The position numbers and the translations under genes were made by a program. From Saccoglossus kowalevskii (Eukaryota; Hemichordata; Enteropneusta; Harrimaniidae): a stretch of 12,056 nt of DNA. The stretch covers positions 1,111-13,166 of the forward strand of contig NW_003110479.1 of assembly GCF_000003605.2 (NCBI RefSeq). Direction: 5' to 3'. Of the stretch, positions 8,501 to 12,056 are shown one piece after another. Within the stretch, counting starts at the first letter, position 1. Each line of letters begins with the position of its first letter. Below the pieces are notes generated by a model. It worked only from the letters and a program-made list of their open reading frames with translations. It was not told the origin of the DNA and did no database searches.

Positions 8501-10347
8501 AGGCAGGTTATGCAAACTCTGGGACCAGCTTACATTGACAGGCATCACTACCATTACCTAGGCGCATTCAAGAGAAAGATTATGCCAACCCTCAACTTAC
8601 TTATACAACTGCCTAGGCACATTCAAGAGAAAGGTTATGCCAACCCTCAACTTACTTCTACAACTGCCTAGGCGCATTCAAGAGAAAGCAAGTTATGCCA
8701 ACCCTCAACTTACTTCTACAACTGCCTAGGCGCATTCAAGAGAAAGCAAGTAATGCCAACCCTCAACTTACTTCTACAACTGCCTAGGCGCATTCAAGAG
8801 AAAGCAAGTTATGCCAACCCTCAACTTACTTCTACAACTGCCTAGGCACATTCAAGAGAAAGCAAGTTATGCCAACCCTCAACTTACTTCTACAACTGCC
8901 TAGGCGCATTCAAGAGAAAGCAAGTAATGCCAACCCTCAACTTACTTCTACAACTGCCTAGGCGCATTCAAGAGAAAGCAAGTTATGCCAACCCTTGACT
9001 TACATGTACTTCTACAACTGCCTAGGCACATTCAAGAGAAAGCAAGTTATGCCAACCCTCAACTTACTTCTACAACTGCCTAGGCGCATTCAAGAGAAAG
9101 CAAGTTATGCCAACCCTCAACTTACTTCTACAACTGCCTAGGCGCATTCAAGAGAAAGCAAGTTATGCCAACCCTTGACTTACTTGCATTGATACCCAAG
9201 TTACATCTTATAAATCCTTGATAAAAGTCAATACTAACCATGGAGCGACATTTACAGTTGACAAGACAGGAGGACGATATCTATCACTTTTATCTTCATA
9301 ATACACCCATATAATGTCTTTATGACCACATGTGAAAAATTAAAAAAAAAAAAAAAAATTTAGATTTAATAGGTATTTTCTTGTATGATGTTTCAATCAT
9401 TGTATCTTGGTGTAGGGTTGAAATGCATAAAACACAAATAACAAATCAACATATTAAAAAAATTATTTCGTGTACTCATAGAAATGATATAAAGGCCTTT
9501 TATTTGAAAAAAAAACCCATATCTGAGTTGGCCAATGAACAAAGCTTACCTGCATATTTCACACTTTGTATCATGTAAGCAACACATGATTCAATTATTA
9601 GATTAAACGGAACATGTTTCCATAGAGACTGATCAAAAGAGGAGTCTAAGTAATCTGAATATTTATAATCTTCAAATGATCTCCTTAGCAACCATTTTAC
9701 CCTGTAATATACAAGTAGATAGTTGAATCCAAATCTTTTTACTGACTTGGATTCAAAATATCTATGTTTTCAGAAAAGATACCAAAATGTTACAGCGGAA
9801 AACATTAAAAAAATTTCCATTTTGTTTTATGTAACTAAACATGATATTCCTATGGTGAGTCTACTTCTCAAAACTGACATGGGAAAACTGTCAACATGTT
9901 TTCTAAACCTAAATTATGGCAAACATTTGAAGCTATGACGTTTAGTTTAGTTATTTGCATAATGATATTGATACATTGTATGGAACATCTCGTGAGTATT
10001 TAGACTCAGTTCCAGGCCTAGCAGTTGAGCAATAAACACCTTGGCTGCAAGTGCTCCTCTCCAGTGTGTTATTCTCCTCCCGGATTTGGTGACCAATACT
10101 CACTTGGTTCACTCTACCTTGAGAAGTCTGTTCTCAGTTTACATGGACATTTGAATTCTGAGTTTGATATCATCAATTTTATACAGGTAATGGGACAATA
10201 ATCCAATCATCTGTAAAGTTTAGATCATGATTAGCTCATCGTTGTATTGTAACTACCTTGAATAAAGTGCAGTCTTATCCTGTCCTGGGCGTTTAGGTAG
10301 ATTATCAATATAGCGTAAAACTATGGTGAAAACATCATTCCAGGAAT
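2434..10347 (-). CDS. Six-exon gene model, C-terminal part of an unrecognised protein
   Basis: Exons on the minus strand, in order: 10347-10257, 9701-9550, 9317-9239, 8345-8193, 7428-7377 and 2571-2434 (or from 2577). Every intron is GT-AG. Exit and entry phases match at all five joins: 2/2, 1/1, 2/2, 2/2, 0/0. The split codons become AGG, GAC, TGT and AGT. The joined frame gives about 220 residues and then TGA, with no internal stop. The first half looks mostly helical (motifs VLRYIDNLP, SRVKWLLRRSFEDY, IIESCVAYMIQSVKYA). It is followed by IIWVYYEDKSDRYRPPVLST, an acidic linker (SDAEEEED), and charged heptad-like sequence ending SWLQY. I see no catalytic motif and do not recognise the family. 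The start codon and N-terminus are outside the supported exons. An unbroken frame over six spliced exons argues for a live gene, not a pseudogene. Confidence 0.8.
2632..3436. repeat. Homogeneous block of 44-bp minisatellite (subtype A), 18 units
   Basis: From 2648 to 3436 there are 18 tandem units of 44 bp. One unit has a 3-bp deletion (near 3127), giving exactly 789 bp. Each unit runs CCAGTGTAACCAACCCACTG, then ACTAGGAAACAGAACCCTCT, then TCAA. Copies are nearly identical apart from rare changes such as CCCACTG to CCTACTG. The array edge at 2632-2647 is GGGGATGAAACC joined to AACCAGTG, which matches the distant subtype D units and not subtype A. The A block therefore seems to have expanded inside an older array. 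It lies in the last intron of the minus-strand gene. Confidence 0.97.
3437..7146. repeat. Mosaic 44/45-bp minisatellite, about 83 units of several subtypes
   Basis: This continues the A block with related units. Subtype B has GTAAACAATCCACTGGCTTG and GGAATTGAAA. Subtype C has GTAGAACAACCTACTGACTA and GGGAATGGAA. Subtype D has GTAAACAATCCACTGACTTG and GGGATGAAA. Subtypes are intermixed; C and D alternate as dimers of about 89 bp through roughly 4800-5510. Multi-unit duplications are visible: 3566-3781 equals 3835-4050, and a second pair lies 267 bp apart. The right edge (about 7020-7146) is the most diverged. Mixed 44- and 45-bp lengths break any reading frame, so the short frame near 3645-3866 is spurious. 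The whole block lies in the last intron. Confidence 0.97.
7147..7376. other. Unique AT-rich intron sequence
   Basis: This is non-repetitive intron sequence between the 44/45-bp array and the donor of exon 5 (GTAAGT at 7376-7371, minus strand). Nothing else is recognised. Confidence 0.6.
7377..7428 (-). CDS. Coding exon 5 (52 bp)
   Basis: A small exon with strong splice sites: acceptor TTTGTTTCTAG and donor TAGG/GTAAGT. It enters in phase 2, completing AGT (Ser) with exon 4, and leaves in phase 0. It encodes YDSQLQKWLNEPHTDVR, a short amphipathic, charged stretch. The match of phases on both sides is the main reason for accepting so short an exon. Confidence 0.8.
7550..7563 (+). repeat. Left target-site duplication (14 bp)
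   Basis: TTGGTACTTTATAT occurs here and again at 7936-7949, bracketing the retrotransposon remnant. The bases just outside both copies differ, so the match is exactly 14 bp. This fits the duplication made by target-primed reverse transcription. Confidence 0.75.
7564..7934 (+). pseudogene. Broken C-terminal tail of a non-LTR reverse transcriptase ORF
   Basis: Two frames carry the similarity. The first, to about 7710, contains CLRRILKIYG, RATNQDWDG and MRWKFIWHT. The second, from about 7716 to the TAG at 7932-7934, contains TWSPEGKRVWGRPKTTWR and ADRTEWRHLVEALCATW. The order, a WxWxGH-like block and then a PEGKRxxGRPKxTWR block and a DRxxWRxLVxALC block, is the well-known C-terminal layout of many invertebrate endonuclease-reverse transcriptases. 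A net +1 shift near 7710-7716 separates the frames. The endonuclease and polymerase domains are absent. The stop codon falls inside the terminal GATA tract. Confidence 0.8.
7564..7935 (+). mobile_element. 5'-truncated non-LTR retrotransposon copy, antisense in intron 4
   Basis: This is a 372-bp insertion between perfect 14-bp direct repeats. It carries only the C-terminal end of an endonuclease/reverse-transcriptase ORF and finishes in GATAGATAGA (7926-7935). A short tandem-repeat tail of this kind is typical of RTE-like elements and some other non-LTR families. Similarity to the ORF begins close to the left boundary, as expected for a 5'-truncated insertion. It is on the strand opposite the host gene. 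The clade assignment (RTE-like) is an inference from the tail and the short 3' end. The copy is dead. Confidence 0.75.
7936..7949 (+). repeat. Right target-site duplication (14 bp)
   Basis: This is the second copy of TTGGTACTTTATAT. It directly follows the GATAGATAGA end of the retrotransposon remnant and pairs with 7550-7563. Confidence 0.75.
7950..8192. other. AT-rich intron sequence
   Basis: Intron sequence between the retrotransposon insertion and the donor of exon 4. A run of adenines at about 8150-8158 is the only low-complexity feature. No gene is seen. Confidence 0.6.
8193..8345 (-). CDS. Coding exon 4 (153 bp), acidic linker and helical segment
   Basis: Acceptor TTGTTCAG and donor ACAG/GTATGA. 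Both boundaries are phase 2, so the exon is symmetric and could be skipped without a frameshift. It encodes 50 full residues. It starts with an acidic stretch (ADVSDAEEEEDSAVL), continues through a Ser/Asn-rich turn, and ends with helix-prone LEQTIQNVNDLEQLMIQEKR. The acidic part looks like a flexible linker between the preceding folded region and the coiled-coil-like tail. Confidence 0.82.
8400..9187. repeat. 58-bp minisatellite array, about 13 copies
   Basis: Copies of a 58-bp unit, marked by CCTAGGCGCATTCAAGAG, start near 8406, 8480, 8556, 8611, 8666, 8724, 8782, 8840, 8898, 8956, 9020, 9078 and 9136. From 8666 onward the period is exactly 58, except for a 6-base insertion (TACATG) near 9003. 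The first three or four copies are strongly diverged in length and sequence, so the array has an old end toward exon 4 and a young end toward exon 3. In the gene's sense each regular unit contains GAAGTAAGT and, 46 bases after the GT, CGCCTAG. The array lies wholly in the intron after exon 3. Confidence 0.95.
9239..9317 (-). CDS. Coding exon 3 (79 bp)
   Basis: The acceptor is AAAG at 9321-9318, preceded by a 17-base T run in the gene's sense. The donor is CATG/GTTAGT. It enters in phase 1, completing GAC (Asp) with exon 2, and leaves in phase 2 (TG + T gives Cys). It encodes IIWVYYEDKSDRYRPPVLST followed by VNVAP. The strand-like aromatic start and the conserved-looking RPPVL make it one of the most searchable parts of the protein. 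The acceptor lacks the usual C/T just before AG, so this boundary is slightly less sure than the others. Confidence 0.75.
9318..9549. other. Short intron with a 17-base homopolymer
   Basis: The plus strand has A17 at 9342-9358, which is T17 in the gene's sense and probably serves as the polypyrimidine tract for exon 3. The plus-strand open frame at 9381-9578 runs into exon 2 antisense and has no coding character. Confidence 0.6.
9550..9701 (-). CDS. Coding exon 2 (152 bp), helical region
   Basis: Acceptor GTATATTACAG and donor GCAG/GTAAGC are both strong. It enters in phase 2 (AG + G gives Arg) and leaves in phase 1. It encodes 50 full residues, with VKWLLRRSFEDYKYSDYL, a short polar turn, then LWKHVPFNLIIESCVAYMIQ and SVKYA. 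The pattern of hydrophobic and basic residues suggests packed helices. The clear Leu/Ile/Val run is too short and too polar for a confident membrane segment. The family is not recognised. Confidence 0.85.
9702..10256. other. Intron between exons 1 and 2
   Basis: A 555-bp intron on the minus strand. It includes the LTR-like stretch near 10031-10094 and an open but unconvincing exon-like segment at 10143-10210, which was rejected. The plus-strand open frame at 9723-9938 has no features of a real gene. Confidence 0.65.
10031..10094 (+). mobile_element. Possible LTR end fragment (poly(A) signal plus PBS-like motif)
   Basis: AATAAA at 10031-10036 is followed within 60 bases by a relatively GC-rich stretch and then TTATTCTCCTCCCGGATTTGGTGACC, given here as TTATTCTCCTCCCGG and ATTTGGTGACC (about 10069-10094). 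A TGGTGACC motif just after a poly(A)-signal-bearing repeat resembles the LTR/primer-binding-site junction of LTR retrotransposons. No pol sequence, second LTR or target duplication was found, so this is at most an old fragment. It lies antisense in the intron. Confidence 0.3.
10257..10347 (-). CDS. Most 5' supported coding exon (exon 1 of this model, 91 bp)
   Basis: Acceptor TTTGTTATAG and donor TCAAG/GTAGTT. It enters in phase 1 and leaves in phase 2, joining exon 2 in frame as AGG (Arg). It encodes SWNDVFTIVLRYIDNLPKRP and then GQDKTALYS. The other two frames of this segment hold stops. The phase-1 entry shows that at least one more coding exon exists upstream. None ending in phase 1 was found in 10348-12056, so it is likely past the window edge. 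Confidence 0.75.
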
Positions 10348-10721
10348 CTATAACAAATCAGAATTGAATGTGTTTAAAGAGCAGAAGCTTCTAAGAACAC
10401 CCACACTTGAATAAAATGTTGAATAAAATTTCTTACACAATATTGTTATAAGCTGGAATGTTTAGGCGTTGACTGGAAGATTTGTTGGAAAAAAAATGGT
10501 AGGCTGGACACCAAAAAAAAATACAAATTGCATGTAGAGTGCTACATGTACAAGAGAAAATAATTTGCACACTCAAGAAAAATAAAAATGTACAGATAAG
10601 ACTGCAAAAAAAATGCATTGGTCTCACTTTTTCAGCCACCCTCTCCCATAATTTTGAAATAATGAACCCTTAAATTTACAATTTCGTTTTTTGTCACTGT
10701 CCTTTCACAGCATGCACAGAG
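10348..10721. other. Intron with several homopolymer runs
   Basis: The plus strand contains many A runs (10489-10497, 10513-10521, 10605-10612), which are T runs in the gene's sense. The minus-strand open frame at 10433-10639 is rich in Phe and Cys for this reason and is not a gene. A segment with acceptor TCTTCCAG and donor TTGT/GTAAGA near 10435-10470 leaves in the wrong phase for exon 1. Confidence 0.6.
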
Positions 10722-11450
10722 CAAGGCATGCTACTGAGGAGAGTTATCGCTCTACTCACCTGTCACTCTCCAATTATCAGAGCATGCTATTGAGGAGAGT
10801 TATCACTTTACTCGCCTATCACTCTCCAAATATACGGGCATGATATTGAGAGTTATCGCTCCATTCACCTATCACTCTCAAATTATCAGTGCATGCTATT
10901 GAGGAGAGTTATCGCTCCACTCACCTATCACTCTGCAAATATCGGGGCATGTCATTTGAAGAGAGTTATTACTCCACTCACCTATCACTTTCCAAATATC
11001 AGGGCATGCTATTGAAGAGAGTTATCACTCCACTCACATATCACTCTCCAAATATCAGGGCATGTCATTTGAAGAGAGTTATCACTCCACTCACATATCA
11101 CTCTCCAAATATCAGGGCATGTCATTTGAAGAGAGTTATCACTCCACTCACCTATCACTCTGCAAATATCGGGGCATGTCATTTGAAGAGAGTTATTACT
11201 CCACTCACCTATCACTTTCCAAATATCAGGGCATGCTATTGAAGAGAGTTATCACTCCACTCACATATCACTCTCCAAATATCAGGGCACGTTATTTGAA
11301 GAGAGTTATCACTCCATTCACCTTTCACTCTCCAGATATCAGGGCATGCTATATGAAGAGAGTTATCACTCCACTCACGTATCACTCTCCAAATATCAGG
11401 GCATGTCATTTGAAGAGAGTTATCGCTCCACTCACCTATCATTCTCCAAA
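10722..11450. repeat. 57-bp minisatellite array, 13 copies
   Basis: Units begin near 10726, 10782, 10838, 10891, 10947, 11003, 11060, 11117, 11174, 11230, 11287, 11344 and 11401, with periods of 53-57 bp and mostly 56-57. The unit carries GGGCATGTCATTTGAAGAG, then AGTTATCACTCCACTCACC and TATCACTCTCCAAATATCA. Two versions differ by one base (GTCATTTGAAG or GCTATTGAAG). A 147-bp stretch at about 10915-11061 is repeated at 11142-11288. In the gene's sense six units contain AGGTGAGT. The open frames on both strands here arise from the near-57-bp period (19 codons) and are not genes. The array probably lies in an upstream intron. Confidence 0.95.
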
Positions 11451-11479
11451 TGGGCCATTCCAGTTTATATCTGCACCCC

Positions 11480-12010
11480 CCTGTTGGTGTGGTCGGATTT
11501 CCAGCAGTGTATGATGGGGAAAATACCCCTGAATTCCAACTGTATATGGAGAAACAGAATCTGGAAATCCAGACGGGTATGGAAACAAAATTCCTAGAAA
11601 TCCAGGCAGTTATGGCTAATAAATAAAATATGGCATAGTTTATCTTGCCACATACCGGTTGATGAGGTTGGATTTCCAACAGTATGACTAAAAAAACTTG
11701 GAATTCTGACTGTATATGGTAAAAAAATTGGGCCAGTATGAAATAGTTATAACTGAAATTAGATAAGGATGGTGGCACGAATGAGCTCATCAACACCGTG
11801 AATCAGGACTAGTTTGGATTTCCATTATCAAATATAAAATTTTGAACTTAGTAAATTAGCATATGATGAGAGTTATATTTGGAAATCCTACTCTGTATGG
11901 TGGCACAATAAGTAGGAACACCATAAGTAGGAACTATAGTTTTGGATTTCCATTACTGTATGGTGAATGACGATTTGGAAATAAAACTTTGTATGACTTA
12001 TACACCCATG
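11480..12010. repeat. Decayed tandem repeat of about 33 bp (GGAAATCC...GTATGG)
   Basis: The motif GGATTTCC or GGAAATCC, followed 5-10 bases later by GTATGG or TGTATGA, recurs at about 11494, 11530, 11562, 11595, 11669, 11700, 11817, 11880, 11943, 11974 and 12009. The best-kept stretch (11530-11620) has a period near 33 bp. Later intervals are broken by insertions, and the array fades toward the window end. The minus-strand open frame at 11236-11796 spans this and the 57-bp array and has no consistent protein character. Confidence 0.7.
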
Positions 12011-12056
12011 GAAATTATACCCTGTATGAAGTAAACACACAAGCTCATCACAGGGG

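Noticed and set aside
9723-9938. Plus-strand open frame of 71 residues
   Set aside because: It is AT-rich, lies inside an intron of the opposite strand, and has no domain-like pattern or splice context.
10143-10210. Exon-like minus-strand segment (acceptor TTTACAG, donor CCAT/GTAAAC, peptide beginning MIGLLSHYLY)
   Set aside because: It would leave only a 46-bp intron after exon 1. The phase from exon 1 would also make AGA followed at once by TGA. Exon 1 joins exon 2 directly in perfect phase without it.
10433-10639. Minus-strand open frame rich in Phe and Cys, with a small exon-like end
   Set aside because: The composition comes from T runs in the intron. The possible donor TTGT/GTAAGA leaves in phase 2, but exon 1 needs phase 1.
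11236-11796. 186-residue minus-strand open frame
   Set aside because: It spans two unrelated repeat families. The C-terminal half is the 57-bp repeat and the N-terminal half a low-complexity decayed repeat. No homology was recognised.

Overview
The window looks like nuclear DNA of an invertebrate animal. It is AT-rich, contains a split gene with GT-AG introns and consistent codon phases, and is crowded with minisatellites. A decayed non-LTR retrotransposon tail of a kind common in molluscs and other marine invertebrates is present. A lophotrochozoan is my best guess, but the sequence does not prove it. There is no sign of bacterial operons, rRNA, tRNA or a CRISPR array.

The only gene I can support is on the minus strand. 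It has six exons at about 10347-10257, 9701-9550, 9317-9239, 8345-8193, 7428-7377 and 2577-2434. All five joins keep frame and the last exon ends in a stop. Together they encode the C-terminal ~220 residues of a protein I do not recognise: a probably helical part, an acidic linker, then charged, coiled-coil-like sequence. Its 5' end lies beyond the window or beyond the 57-bp array.

About 60% of the window is tandem repeat, and each locus has its own family. From left to right: a 39-bp array (1-478); an 84-bp higher-order repeat made of four 21-bp subunits (792-1180, with 21-bp relics on both sides); a 4.5-kb array of 44/45-bp units (2632-7146) filling the last intron; a 58-bp array (8400-9187) in the intron after exon 3; a 57-bp array (10722-11450); and a decayed ~33-bp repeat (about 11480-12010). 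The 44/45-bp array has a homogenised 18-unit block next to a mosaic of subtypes with hexamer duplications of 269 and 267 bp.

One intron holds a 5'-truncated non-LTR retrotransposon copy (7564-7935) on the strand opposite the gene. It is bounded by perfect 14-bp direct repeats and ends in a short GATA tract. A weaker LTR-like stretch with a poly(A) signal and a primer-binding-site-like motif lies near 10031-10094.

The most interesting structural observation is that two arrays, read in the gene's sense, carry a consensus-like 5' splice site in many units. These could act as arrays of decoy splice sites.
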